A stretch of 64,000 nucleotides of DNA from NCBI RefSeq assembly GCF_025685425.1, contig NZ_JAGTAS010000021.1, forward strand, positions 1 to 64,000, written 5' to 3'. Positions 42,479-51,546 of this stretch are shown here, piece after piece. The notes under the pieces are model-generated. The model did not search any database. It saw only the letters and a program-made list of their open reading frames with translations, and was not told the origin of the DNA. The translations under genes and the position numbers were made by a program. This DNA is from Terriglobus albidus. GTDB taxonomy: Bacteria; Acidobacteriota; Terriglobia; Terriglobales; Acidobacteriaceae. The first letter of the stretch is position 1. Every line of letters begins with the position of its first letter.

Positions 42479-44185
42479 TTACTTACCCTCCTCATCCATG
42501 CCTGGGGGCGGAAGAATTGGGGGCCGGGCAGTGCCCTGTTGCTGCCGTTGGGTTTCGATCTCGCTCACCAGCATGGCCGGCGCGACGGCAGAGACGGGAA
42601 TAGAGCCGGACTCTGCGCCGCACTCGCCGTTGAAGATCTCCTGACGGTCGCCCGTAGCGAGGATGCGGTTCAGCGCTGCCTGTGGTGTGCCGACGATGGA
42701 AACACCTCGGACCAGCTCGTCCGGACGGCCGTCGACGTAGATGCGATAGACCACCAGCGGAATGACCTGGAAGGCCTGCGGCGAGCGGCGTGTGGTGACG
42801 GCAAAGCCGGAAGAGATGTCCTCAAAAAAAAGGCCATAAGGCTTGCCTTGCTTCTTTGCTTCCTCAATCAACATCTTGCGCAGCTCAGCATCGTTGACGG
42901 ATTTGCTGGAGCTGACGATGAGATTGCCCTGGCGGCCGGCGGGCATGCGGCCTGTCTGCGCGCGTCCGTGACCGTTAGAGGTGGATACGGAGGCGATCGG
43001 TAGCCGCGACATCAGAAAGGTCTTCAGAACTCCGTCCCGGATAAGTTCAACGCGCTGAGCGGGCTGGCCTTCGTCGTCATAGCTGTAGTGCCCGTTCAGT
43101 GGAACACCGTGAAGCGCCGCGATGGTGGGGTCGTCGACGACGGAGAGGAAGTCGGGAAGGATTGGTTTGCCGAGCGATTTGGTGAAGGTCTGTCCTTCTT
43201 CGTCGCCACGCTGCCGCTGGCCTTCCAGACGGTGGCCTAGCACCTCATGGAAGAAGACCGCAGAGGCGCGGCCGGAGAGGATCGCCGGTCCGTTGAAGGG
43301 CTGCGTAACGGGAGCGGTGCGTAGAGCCTCGAGGTTCTTCGCGAGCGCCGTCAGCTTCTCAAGGACCGCCTTCTGGTCCGGCAGGTGGTCCAGCGTATCC
43401 GCCTCGAAGGTCTCGACACGGAAGAGGTCCATACCGTCGTCGGCACGGGCACGGGCGACCACGACCAGGCGAGCCGTGGTGTAGGGATTGGCGATGCGTG
43501 TGCCTTCGCTCGAGGTGAAGTAGTCAGTCTCGTTAGAGGCAGTGAGGGCGGCGTAGTTGAAGAAGATGTTCTTGTAGGGCTTGAAGCTGGCTGAGATCTC
43601 GCGAAGCCGCGACTTCCATGCCTCCATGTCGGCAGCGAGCGGAGCCACCGCTTTCGCCTCGGAGTCGGCGGGCTTCTCCACGGAGAAGTCCGGGGAGCCG
43701 TCTTCTTCCTTGGCGCGGACCTGTGTCTCCGTTTTCACCTTCAGGTAGCCGTCCAGGGCTTTGCCGTAGCCGCGGTTGGTAGCAAACCAGAGGGAACGGG
43801 CGATGGCCTCTCTGTCATCCGTCAAAGGAAGATTGATGGTGGTGAGCGCCGAGGTGCGATGGTCGCCGTGCGTGTTGTCGAGAGCGGGCGAACCGATGCG
43901 GACCTGCACATCGGCGACACGGCGATGACCCTGCGATGCAGTGACAATAGCGCCGTACTGCGCGACAAGATTCAATGTGGAGGCATCTGCCACCTCATAG
44001 GAGATGAAGTAGGGGGCGGGCTGTTGGTCGCCCTTGGCAAGCGAGTGCATGGCACGGTCGAGCTCGGTGTGCATGGTGTCGAGCAACACAGACGGCGGCG
44101 TAGAGGTCGCGCCGGAGGCAGAGACGACAGCAGGTGCAACCGCGGCTGCGATTGCCAGAAGCGTGCAAATTGACTTCAAGGACAT
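42479..44185 (-). CDS. Secreted TldD/PmbA family metallopeptidase
   Basis: A 568-residue exported TldD-family protein. Signal peptide MSLKSICTLLAIAAAVAPAV. The zinc motif HEVLGH is at 313-318, and a cysteine in NGECGAESG (Cys522) is placed like the third ligand of E. coli TldD. TldD/TldE act as a cytoplasmic heterodimer that trims unfolded peptides, for example in microcin maturation; here both partners carry signal peptides and would work outside the cytoplasm. Start ATG 44185 is preferred over a frame starting at 44269 because it begins the signal peptide. Divergent from an M48 protease gene. Confidence 0.87.
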   Translation of the reverse strand: MSLKSICTLLAIAAAVAPAVVSASGATSTPPSVLLDTMHTELDRAMHSLAKGDQQPAPYFISYEVADASTLNLVAQYGAIVTASQGHRRVADVQVRIGSPALDNTHGDHRTSALTTINLPLTDDREAIARSLWFATNRGYGKALDGYLKVKTETQVRAKEEDGSPDFSVEKPADSEAKAVAPLAADMEAWKSRLREISASFKPYKNIFFNYAALTASNETDYFTSSEGTRIANPYTTARLVVVARARADDGMDLFRVETFEADTLDHLPDQKAVLEKLTALAKNLEALRTAPVTQPFNGPAILSGRASAVFFHEVLGHRLEGQRQRGDEEGQTFTKSLGKPILPDFLSVVDDPTIAALHGVPLNGHYSYDDEGQPAQRVELIRDGVLKTFLMSRLPIASVSTSNGHGRAQTGRMPAGRQGNLIVSSSKSVNDAELRKMLIEEAKKQGKPYGLFFEDISSGFAVTTRRSPQAFQVIPLVVYRIYVDGRPDELVRGVSIVGTPQAALNRILATGDRQEIFNGECGAESGSIPVSAVAPAMLVSEIETQRQQQGTARPPILPPPGMDEEGK

Positions 44186-44294
44186 AAGAGGCCGTGTGAG
44201 AAGCGAGTGTATCGGAATTTGTGCGGCTGCGCTTGCGCCTGAGGCGCGGCGATGCAACAATCGCAGCACTCTGACGGAGATACGCCAACACCCG

Positions 44295-45620
44295 ATGACT
44301 TTTCGACGCCTGAGCTGGCTCTTTGTTGTTCTGTTTGCAACAGTTTTCCCCTGCGCCCGGGCAGAGACGCCAGCCGTCGTGGCCGCAGAACAGGCGGCGC
44401 GCTCCGGTCCGATGCTTTACAGCCTGCCCCCAGGGAAGATGCAGCAGGCCGTGGCACTGCATCGCCAGCGGACGATGCTCTCCTGGCTCTCTCCGGCGGC
44501 CGATATCGCGATCCTTCTGGTGCTGCTGAGTGCGGGCTACTTCCGGCGAGTGCGGGTGTGGATTGAAGGACATGCCTCGCGACGGTGGGTGCAGGGTGTG
44601 TTTTTTCTCGGCGTCATGATGGTGACAGTGTCGGTGCTGAAGCTGCCGCTGGCGATGTACGGGCATCGATTGGCGGTGCGCTACGGACTCTCGGTGCAGC
44701 ACTGGGGAAGCTGGTTTGCCGACTGGAGCAAAGGGCTTGCGCTGCGGACCGGCCTCGTTGTTCTTGTCGGTCTCGGCGTCTATGCGCTGATTCGCCGGTT
44801 TCCGCGCACCTGGTGGTGGTGGCTGTGGGCGGCGATGCTTCCCTGCATCGTTTTTATGGTCTTTATTGCGCCGGTGTTCATCGATCCGCTCTTCAACAAG
44901 TTCGAGCCGCTTGCGCAGTCGAATCCGGCTTTGGTGGCGCAGCTTGAGAAGGTCGTTGAGCGCAGTGGTGTGGCCATTCCTCCGCATCGCATGTTCCTGA
45001 TGAAGGCCAGCGAGAAGGTGACCGCGTTGAATGCGTATGTCACCGGTGTCGGTGCGTCGAAGCGTGTGGTGGTGTGGGATACAACGATTGCCCGCGCAAC
45101 CCCGGATGAGATCGCGTTTGTCTTCGGTCATGAGGCAGGCCACTACGTGATGCAGCATCTCTGGCTGGGCATGGGTGCTACGGCATTGCTGATTCTGGTG
45201 CTGTTGCCGTTAGGGGTGTGGGCCGAGCGCACGGTAATCCGGCGTTTTGGCGCCCGCTGGAAAATCTCCAGTGAGGCCGAATGGGCTTCAGCACCGGTGC
45301 TGTTGCTGGTGAGCGTGCTGTTGATCCAGCTCTCCGATCCCATCGGAAACACCATCAGCCGCACGCTGGAGCACAACGCCGACATCTATGGGCAGGAAGT
45401 GATTCACGGCATCGTCGCCGACCCACAAAAAGCGGCAGTGCACGGTTTCGAGGTGCTGGGCGAGACCTCGCTCAACGATCCACGGCGGCATCCATTCGAG
45501 GAGTTCTGGTCAGAAGGGCATCCGCCGATCTGGTTCCGCACCAACTTCGCGAATGCGTACGATCCCTGGAGAGTCGGTAGTGAGCCGAAGTACTTCCCGA
45601 AAGTTGAAGACGTACGGTAG
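44295..45620 (+). CDS. M48 family metalloprotease (Ste24-like)
   Basis: A 441-residue integral membrane zinc protease. A signal-like N-terminus (SWLFVVLFATVFPCARA) precedes several membrane segments; the catalytic motif HEAGH is at 279-283, with the later glutamate in RTLEHNADIYGQE. The arrangement resembles CaaX/Ste24-type peptidases that process membrane or misfolded proteins. ATG 44295 is used; the much longer upstream frame overlaps the divergent TldD signal region and is unlikely. The last codons (Val-Glu-Asp-Val-Arg) share about 17 bases with the heptamer-repeat core, so the C-terminus may derive from an inserted repeat. Confidence 0.9.
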   Translation: MTFRRLSWLFVVLFATVFPCARAETPAVVAAEQAARSGPMLYSLPPGKMQQAVALHRQRTMLSWLSPAADIAILLVLLSAGYFRRVRVWIEGHASRRWVQGVFFLGVMMVTVSVLKLPLAMYGHRLAVRYGLSVQHWGSWFADWSKGLALRTGLVVLVGLGVYALIRRFPRTWWWWLWAAMLPCIVFMVFIAPVFIDPLFNKFEPLAQSNPALVAQLEKVVERSGVAIPPHRMFLMKASEKVTALNAYVTGVGASKRVVVWDTTIARATPDEIAFVFGHEAGHYVMQHLWLGMGATALLILVLLPLGVWAERTVIRRFGARWKISSEAEWASAPVLLLVSVLLIQLSDPIGNTISRTLEHNADIYGQEVIHGIVADPQKAAVHGFEVLGETSLNDPRRHPFEEFWSEGHPPIWFRTNFANAYDPWRVGSEPKYFPKVEDVR

Positions 45621-45753
45621 TGGTTGATCGGACTTCTGGGCTGGGGTTCAGCTCCAGTGGCGGGCCTTATAAGTTGAAAGTTGAAAACGTACGGCATGGA
45701 AAGGGATAAAGCTTAGTCAACCGACGAAGCACGTTTTCAACTTTCAACTTTCG
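45600..45753. repeat. Heptamer repeats at the end of the M48 gene
   Basis: AAAGTTGAAGACGTACGG (45603-45620) is part of the coding end of the protease gene. A second unit AAGTTGAAAGTTGAAAACGTAC continuing to GGCATGG is at 45671-45699, and an inverted array (ACGTTTTCAACTTTCAAC) at 45731-45748. These can form a stem separating the M48 gene from the minus-strand cupin gene. Confidence 0.55.
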
Positions 45754-45825
45754 GATATTGCCACAAACGCTCGAAGTAGCCCCAGACCGCAAACCTAAGC
45801 AATGCGGTGCATCTCCAACCTGGCG

Positions 45826-46308
45826 TCACTGACGAGTGAGGCGGGCGATGAGTTCCCCATGCTGCGGAAACTGCCGCAGCAGCATCTCGCGGTTGCCCAT
45901 TTCGAAATCGGCGAAGTCGAAGCCGGGGGCGACGGTGCAGCCGACCAGAGCGTAGGTGCCGGGCCATTTCAGACGGGCTCCGAACCATGCGCCTGCTGGG
46001 ACCCAGCCTTGCAGGGTTTCGCCTGCGGGTAGGCTTTGGCCGAGCAGAAGGTCTTCGTGGCGGCCGTCAGGATGAATCACGCTTACGACCAGTGTGTCAC
46101 CGGCGTAGAAGTGCCACACTTCGTCGGACTGGATGCGGTGCAGCGCAGAGAACTCATTGCCGCTGAGCAGAAAGTAGATTGCGCTGGAAGCAGCCCGCTC
46201 GCCGCGAGCGGTTTGTACCTTCTTCGCGGCGAGGTAGGTCTGGCGGTACCATCCGCCTTCGGGATGACGTTCGAGCCCGAGATGGACGATGAGCTCTTCT
46301 GCAGTCAC
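45826..46308 (-). CDS. Cupin family protein (DUF985)
   Basis: A 160-residue protein of the DUF985 cupin family, with EELIVHLGLERHPEGGWYRQTY, SSAIYFLLSGNEFSALHRIQSDEVWHFY and APGFDFADFEMG as family signatures. These are predicted small metal- or sugar-binding cupins without clear activity. The GTG start at 46308 overlaps the stop of the sulfurtransferase gene by four bases, which decides the start: frames further upstream overlap that gene extensively. The two genes are therefore translationally coupled. Confidence 0.85.
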   Translation of the reverse strand: MTAEELIVHLGLERHPEGGWYRQTYLAAKKVQTARGERAASSAIYFLLSGNEFSALHRIQSDEVWHFYAGDTLVVSVIHPDGRHEDLLLGQSLPAGETLQGWVPAGAWFGARLKWPGTYALVGCTVAPGFDFADFEMGNREMLLRQFPQHGELIARLTRQ

Positions 46309-47141
46309 TGTGTCTTCTCGATCTGCGCTTCCGGGTGCTGGGCGTATTCGCACCAGGAGCCATCGTAGAGACTGACGTGTTTTGCGCCGATCATCTCCAG
46401 ACCAAAGGCGAGTACCGCGGCTGTTACGCCGGAGCCACAACTGGTGATGATGGGCTTTTTCCTGTCCACACCCTTCGCCTCGAACAACGCCTTCAGATCG
46501 CGCACCGACTTGAAGCGGCCGTTCTCGGTGAGCTCCAGAAAAGGAATGTTGATGGAGCCCGGCATATGGCCGGAAGGGATGGGACGTGGTTCGGGGGCAG
46601 TGCCGTCAAAGCGCCCCTTCGCGCGCGCGTCCAGAATGATCTCTCCCGCGGCAATGGCCTGTTGCAGCTCGTCGAAGCTGATGACTGCCTCAGCGTCGAA
46701 GCGCGGTGTGAATCTCGCCGGCTTACAGGTGACGAAGCCGGAGTGCGTAGGATACCCCGCTTCCTCCCATGCTTTGAGTCCGCCGTCGAGGATAACGACG
46801 TCCTCCGCGCCGAAGGTCTTCAGCATCCACCAAGCACGCGGAGCAGAGAAGACGCCCTCCTGTTCGTAGATGACCACGGTCATATCGGAGCCGACGCCAA
46901 GGAAGGAGACAGACTTTGCAAACTCACGCTCATTGGGCAGCATGTGCGGCAGCGGCGTGGTGTGATCGGAAAGCTCGTCGATGTCGAAGAACGCAGCACC
47001 GGGAATGTGCTTTGCCAGATAGCGAGCGCGGGTGTCTACAGGAGGTGTAACGCCGACGGGCGGAAGGGTAGCGTCCAGCACAATAGTGCCGGGGTCTTTC
47101 AGGCGCGAGTTCAACTGCTGCGGCGTAATCAGAAGGCTCAT
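46305..47141 (-). CDS. sseA: 3-Mercaptopyruvate/thiosulfate sulfurtransferase
   Basis: A 278-residue tandem-rhodanese protein. The N-terminal inactive domain begins SLLITPQQLNSRLKDPGTIV; the C-terminal domain carries the active loop SCGSGVTAAVLAFGL, whose CGSGVT signature is that of mercaptopyruvate sulfurtransferase rather than thiosulfate rhodanese. Reaction: transfer of sulfur from 3-mercaptopyruvate to cyanide or thiols. ATG 47141 is preferred by family alignment; ATG 47153 would add four residues. First gene of a two-gene unit with the cupin. Confidence 0.88.
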   Translation of the reverse strand: MSLLITPQQLNSRLKDPGTIVLDATLPPVGVTPPVDTRARYLAKHIPGAAFFDIDELSDHTTPLPHMLPNEREFAKSVSFLGVGSDMTVVIYEQEGVFSAPRAWWMLKTFGAEDVVILDGGLKAWEEAGYPTHSGFVTCKPARFTPRFDAEAVISFDELQQAIAAGEIILDARAKGRFDGTAPEPRPIPSGHMPGSINIPFLELTENGRFKSVRDLKALFEAKGVDRKKPIITSCGSGVTAAVLAFGLEMIGAKHVSLYDGSWCEYAQHPEAQIEKTQ

Positions 47142-47220
47142 AGCGAATTCCATCTTAGATGCTTGTAGGGTGCCGGGGGACTCTGAGGTGATTGCGATCT
47201 GACAAAGCGGCGCTGGCTGA

Positions 47221-47357
47221 CGTTAAAAGTTGCAAGTTAAAAGTTAAAGCGTTAAGGCCTTGGTGACCGGAACTCCTGGGATGTCACGCATGTGCTCGGG
47301 AGCAATCATGTTTCACCCATGCATTAACGCTTTAACTTTCAACTTTTAACTTTTAAC
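47221..47357. repeat. Inverted pair of heptamer arrays
   Basis: Left: CGTTAAAAGTTGCAAGTTAA followed by AAGTTAAAGCGTTAA. Right, inverted: TTAACGCTTTAACTTTCAAC then TTTTAACTTTTAACG. Between are about 70 bases including a CATG...CATGTTTCACCCATGC segment like the core at 23964. It lies between the sulfurtransferase gene and the GH57 gene. Confidence 0.65.
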
Positions 47358-47386
47358 GCAGCATCCGGCGCGCAGCCGGATGCTGC
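47358..47386 (-). terminator. Hairpin terminator of the GH57 gene
   Basis: Perfect 12-bp stem GCAGCATCCGGC / GCCGGATGCTGC with a five-base loop. On the minus strand it follows the stop codon directly, and the TTAAAAGTT heptamers supply a T/A-rich tail. Confidence 0.75.
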
Positions 47387-49953
47387 TAGGGTTTTCCGAC
47401 GCCTTCTTCTACAACCAGCTCATCGACAGCGATGCCGAGTGCGATGCCGAGCCGGCGGTAGCCATCTCGCCATGCCTCGTTCAGGCGTGGATCGTTGCGC
47501 ACCTGGTCGAGGAGATAGTTCCAGAGATTCTGGCTGTCCCAGAACCGTACCTCGAAGGGGAGCTCGCGGAAACACTCGGCCATGGTGGTTGCGAGTTGCA
47601 AAATCTCCAGCGAAGGAAACTCCGCCAGAAGCGTATCCCGCAGCTGTTGCATCACTGCGTGCATGCGCTTACCGGCGGAGTAGCCGATGATCTGGCCATC
47701 GAGCTGAATCTCGTCCGTCATGGCTTGTTGCAGCAGGCTGGAGAGTGCCGGAGCATCGAAAGGATCAGCCTCGACCGCATTGCGGATGGCTGCGTTGAGC
47801 GCAAAGTTAGCGGTGAGGGCCAGGGCAGGCGGCGTTGGCATGTTGCTCTGCCGGATGAAGTGCAGCAGTGAGGCATGGTCCTGGTAGATGCGGCGCAGGC
47901 TCTCTTCCACTTCGGAGAGGGTGCTGGTCAGGATGGTCTGCAGGATGCGATGTTGCTCGTCGGAGAAGAGCGAGCGCAGGGAGTAGCTGGTCTGTGAGCG
48001 GTCGTGATGGAAGAAGCCATCGATGCTGCGGATGATGTCGGGAAGATTGGCCTGCGCCATGGCTCCGGAGACAGCGGTCACAAAGTTGTTGAAGGCTTCC
48101 TGCTCTTCGGGAGAGTAGGAACGTACTGCCGCGGAGAGGTTCTGGTCTCCGCCGAGGTGAAGTACGGCGAAGGCGACCATCTCGCACTCCCCGGTAATTC
48201 GTGAGCGGACCGTGGCGGTACCCAGCGCCACGCGTCCACGGCCGGAGGAGAAGACCTTGTATTCGTGCCGGCGGATGTCGTAGCAGAAGATGTAGCCATC
48301 TTCCGGATAGGCGCGGAAGATCGAGGAGATGGCATAGTGCGCGCCCACCTGCTCCAGGCCGACACGCATGCCCAGCACCCAGCGGCGATAGACCTGAGCG
48401 CCATCGCTCATCTCAGCGATGTTGGATTTTGCGTTCTTGAGAATATCGAGGAACTTTCCTTCGAGCTCTTTGCCCTTTTCCCCGAAGAGCTGATAGGCAA
48501 GCTGCAGCACGCGGCCCGCGTAGGCGATGATCTGCACGGTCTCAATACCGGAGATCTCATCGAAGAACCAGCCGCAGGAGGTGTACATCAGCTGTGTATG
48601 CCGCTGCAGTTCCAGCAGCTCGAGCAGGCGGATTCGTTCTTGAGCGGTCAGCTGGCGTGTGGCGTGCTCAGCGAAGAACGCCTGAATATTTTCAGGATTG
48701 CGATTCAGAATGACGTGGACATACGCATCGCGCGCAGCCCACAGGTCCTTGAGGAAGGGTTTCGCAAATTCTTCCGAGAGCGGAGTGACGTTGTCGCGGA
48801 CATAGTCGAGAGCTTCACGAAGCGGTGCGCGCCACTCCTGGTTCCAGCCTGCGCGTCCGGTGTTGCAGCCGCAGTTGGAGCGCCAGCGCTCCACCCCGTG
48901 CACGCAGCTCCAGGAGGTATTGTCGAAGATCTCGGCTTCCCAGGAAGATGGAAACTTCTCCAGGAATTCACCATAGTTCGTCAGCTTCGCCAGACCCTGC
49001 TGCTCGATGAAATGAAAGGCGTAAGTCAGCGCCATTTCACCGTGACGATGATGATGTCCATAGCTCTCGCCATCGGTCGCAATGTGTGCCAGTTGGGGGG
49101 CAGGTCCATCGTTCTCGCGTGGAGAGAGAGAACCGACGATGCGGTTGGCGAGATATTCGCCGGAGTTCAGCAGACCTTCGAAAGCGACAGCACGCGAAAC
49201 CGGACCATCGTAAAAGAAAACAGTGATGGTGCGACCTTCATCGAGTTTCACAAGATAGGGCCGTGAAGGATCAACCTTCGAGTCGCTGGTGTCAATCCAC
49301 TCGCCGGGCGCCTGGCCTTCTTTGGGAAGAGGGCGGATGCGGGCGCACTGTGCGGGAGCAAGGATGGTGAACTTGATGCCTTCCTTGGCCAGCAGATCGA
49401 GCACGCGACGGCTGGCTGCAGTCTCGGCAAGCCACATACCTTCCGGGTCGCGGCCAAAACGGAAGCGGAAGTCTGCCTTACCCCAGCGGATTTGCGTCAG
49501 GCAATCGCGGTCATTGGCCAGGGGCATGATGATGTGGTTGTAGACCTGCGCCATGGCGGAGCCATGACCGCTGAATCGTTGTGCCGAGATGCGATCGGCA
49601 TCGAGGATGGTGCGATACGTGACGGGTGCGAATTCAGCAAGCCAGCTTAACAGCGTGGGGCCGAAGTTGAAGCTCATGCGCGAATAGTTGTTGGAGATGC
49701 GCACGATCTGATTGGCGGAGTTAACAATCCTCGAGGCTCCGTTGGTGGAGTAACACTCGGCAGTGATGCGCTCATTCCAGTCGTGATATGGATGCGCGGA
49801 CTCCTGTACCTCCACGGTCTCAAGCCATGGGTTCTCGCGCGGAGGCTGATAGAAGTGGCCATGTACGCAGACGTAGCGCTTATGCTGCTCCGGCGAAGGG
49901 GAGACGGGACCGCTGGGCTCAGGCATGATCGCGATTTTTTTCGTCTTAGACAT
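47386..49953 (-). CDS. Glycoside hydrolase family 57 protein with DUF3536
   Basis: An 855-residue cytoplasmic enzyme. Residues about 25-330 form the GH57 catalytic fold (YVCVHGHFYQPPRENPWLE, the nucleophile region GMWLAETAAS with Glu177, and IATDGESYGHHHRHGEMAL with the acid residues). A cysteine-rich segment SCVHGVERWRSNCGCNTG follows, then the large helical DUF3536 domain to the end. GH57 members act on alpha-glucans (amylase, branching enzyme, 4-alpha-glucanotransferase); the DUF3536 type has no settled specificity. No signal peptide, so glycogen or maltodextrin metabolism is plausible. Length is normal for this subgroup. Confidence 0.9.
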   Translation of the reverse strand: MSKTKKIAIMPEPSGPVSPSPEQHKRYVCVHGHFYQPPRENPWLETVEVQESAHPYHDWNERITAECYSTNGASRIVNSANQIVRISNNYSRMSFNFGPTLLSWLAEFAPVTYRTILDADRISAQRFSGHGSAMAQVYNHIIMPLANDRDCLTQIRWGKADFRFRFGRDPEGMWLAETAASRRVLDLLAKEGIKFTILAPAQCARIRPLPKEGQAPGEWIDTSDSKVDPSRPYLVKLDEGRTITVFFYDGPVSRAVAFEGLLNSGEYLANRIVGSLSPRENDGPAPQLAHIATDGESYGHHHRHGEMALTYAFHFIEQQGLAKLTNYGEFLEKFPSSWEAEIFDNTSWSCVHGVERWRSNCGCNTGRAGWNQEWRAPLREALDYVRDNVTPLSEEFAKPFLKDLWAARDAYVHVILNRNPENIQAFFAEHATRQLTAQERIRLLELLELQRHTQLMYTSCGWFFDEISGIETVQIIAYAGRVLQLAYQLFGEKGKELEGKFLDILKNAKSNIAEMSDGAQVYRRWVLGMRVGLEQVGAHYAISSIFRAYPEDGYIFCYDIRRHEYKVFSSGRGRVALGTATVRSRITGECEMVAFAVLHLGGDQNLSAAVRSYSPEEQEAFNNFVTAVSGAMAQANLPDIIRSIDGFFHHDRSQTSYSLRSLFSDEQHRILQTILTSTLSEVEESLRRIYQDHASLLHFIRQSNMPTPPALALTANFALNAAIRNAVEADPFDAPALSSLLQQAMTDEIQLDGQIIGYSAGKRMHAVMQQLRDTLLAEFPSLEILQLATTMAECFRELPFEVRFWDSQNLWNYLLDQVRNDPRLNEAWRDGYRRLGIALGIAVDELVVEEGVGKP

Positions 49954-50024
49954 TGCTCTCCGTATTTCTGCTGTGCCCCATTAGCCGGGCAGGTGACTCG
50001 TGACGAGGGGGTGCGGCACCATTT

Positions 50025-50423
50025 CTAGTGTGCCTCAGCATTGGATGCGCCGGGACGGAAGAGCGTGTCTGCCCAGGCTGTACATGCAATGGCCAGAAGA
50101 TATGCGGCGATATTTTTTACAGAGAAAAAACGGCCAAGCAGAAATCTTCCGGCAAGCGTAAGGCGAAAAGCATCAATATGCGGCTCCGGAAAAATCCGGG
50201 AGAGTTCAACCAGGGTCGCGGCAATGCCGGAGATGCAGAAGAGCGCGAGCGATCGCAGCCGCGGTAACAAGGCTGCAATAAACCAGTAAAGCGCAACCGC
50301 CCAGAGGGCAGAGCCGAGATATTTCGCCCAGAACCATGAGAGATGCAGTGGAGCAAAACGAGCCGCCAGGCCGACAGGAATAGTGGCCAGCAGTAAAAGA
50401 AGGCAGGCGATGGAGCGAGGCAT
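50025..50423 (-). CDS. DUF2809 family membrane protein
   Basis: A 132-residue membrane protein with about four membrane segments. IACLLLLLATIPVGLAARFAP, KYLGSALWAVALYWFIAALLP and the conserved RLTLAGRFLLGRFFSVKNIAAY follow the DUF2809 pattern. Function unknown. It lies 70 bases upstream of the GH57 gene on the same strand. The start at ATG 50423 gives the standard N-terminus. Confidence 0.8.
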   Translation of the reverse strand: MPRSIACLLLLLATIPVGLAARFAPLHLSWFWAKYLGSALWAVALYWFIAALLPRLRSLALFCISGIAATLVELSRIFPEPHIDAFRLTLAGRFLLGRFFSVKNIAAYLLAIACTAWADTLFRPGASNAEAH

Positions 50424-50495
50424 GGTGCACCCACTTTATCGCACAACTTTCCCAGGATCTGTCTCGCACGAGCGGCTGACGTCCTGTGCTTCCCT

Positions 50496-50614
50496 GGTGG
50501 GAGCCGTGGGCTTCAGCCAACGGTCTATTGGCTCTCCAAGGAATGGGCTTTTATTTTGACATGCAGAAAAGCCCAGGGCTAAAGCCAGTCTCTTTAGAGC
50601 CCGCTGCTCCCACC
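50496..50614. repeat. Element with GGTGGGAGC terminal inverted repeats
   Basis: Starts GGTGGGAGCCGTGGGCTTCAG and ends GCTCCCACC; inside is another inverted pair, GGGCTTTTATTTT...AAAAGCCC. It shares its left end with the composite block at 16944-17400. It fills most of the 316-base gap 50424-50739; nothing else is recognised there besides the promoter and ribosome binding site of the next gene. Confidence 0.6.
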
Positions 50615-50739
50615 GGCACCTCAGAGAGTCTTCTGCCGCCAACTGGCTCGTATGATGACAGGCGCCAGTCTCTCGTAGCGGGAACTGCAGGTCGTCATGC
50701 ACCGTATCCAAGCAGCAATGTGCTGGACGGAGGAATGCG

Positions 50740-51501
50740 ATGCAGGCGGTAAGCTCGACTAAATCTCAATGGAGTGACCGGACGTTACCGGTGCGCGAAG
50801 AGTTCTGGTTCCCAGGGCGCTGGCTGGGTGGCGTGTCGTTGATGGCCGGACCACTCCTTTTTCTGACAGGAATTCTTCTCCGTCTTCCATTTCGTTTCTT
50901 CTTTCCCTACCAGTTGGCGGCCTTCGATCAGCATCCGGTGCTGATGACGATGTCTTACAACTGCTTCTGGGCGGGAAATATTCTGCTCTGGCCGGCGGTA
51001 TTGACGATCACACAGAAGATCGGCAGATCCAAACCGCTCTGGGCTGCTTGGGGAGGGGCATTCGTCCTCTTCGGCCTGTTCGCACGTACCTTTCACGCTG
51101 GAGCGGATCATCTCGCCTTCCAGCTTGTCCGCATCGAAGGCGTGGATCGCGCGACAAAGACGATCGCAGCCTCCTACGGTGCTTTTCATATCGTCAGCGC
51201 GCTTTCGGCCACGATCATGATCGGCTGGATTTTGTTGGCAATCGGAGCGTATCTCTCCGGCACCTTCGGTCTGTTGAGAGCTGTTGGATTGGGATTGATG
51301 TCAGCTCTGATGCTTGGGATTCTGAAAGGCAGTTCGATCACGTCAGTGGTTGCAGCCACAGGACTTTGTTTGGCGATGTTGCCTCTCGGGATCCACGTGT
51401 TGCTGGCGCCGCCGAGGCCTGGCCTCCGTTCTGTCTTTACGACGATCGCAATTGGAACTGTCCTTCTGGTTCTTTTGTTTGTCTCAGGACGGCTCGGTTG
51501 A
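50740..51501 (+). CDS. Hypothetical membrane protein
   Basis: A 253-residue protein with about seven hydrophobic segments (SLMAGPLLFLTGILLRL, ILLWPAVLTI, WAAWGGAFVLFGLFA, IVSALSATIMIGWILLAIGAY, AVGLGLMSALMLGIL, AATGLCLAMLPLGIHVLL, AIGTVLLVLLFVSG). A first-loop FHAGADHLAFQLVR and SYGAFHIVSA bring histidines near membrane helices. I do not recognise the family. GGAGGA precedes ATG 50740 at good spacing, which supports a real gene. It is isolated between repeat elements. Confidence 0.7.
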   Translation: MQAVSSTKSQWSDRTLPVREEFWFPGRWLGGVSLMAGPLLFLTGILLRLPFRFFFPYQLAAFDQHPVLMTMSYNCFWAGNILLWPAVLTITQKIGRSKPLWAAWGGAFVLFGLFARTFHAGADHLAFQLVRIEGVDRATKTIAASYGAFHIVSALSATIMIGWILLAIGAYLSGTFGLLRAVGLGLMSALMLGILKGSSITSVVAATGLCLAMLPLGIHVLLAPPRPGLRSVFTTIAIGTVLLVLLFVSGRLG

Positions 51502-51546
51502 CCTGTGGAGGGAACCAGGCCGCATCGACGAAATCGACCTCGGAGT

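Noticed and set aside
44034-44294. N-terminal extension of the M48 protease
   Set aside because: It overlaps the divergent TldD-like gene's signal region; the hydrophobic N-terminus begins at ATG 44295.
47221-47357. Heptamer arrays considered as a CRISPR array
   Set aside because: Units of 7 bases without spacers, arranged as inverted pairs; no cas gene nearby.
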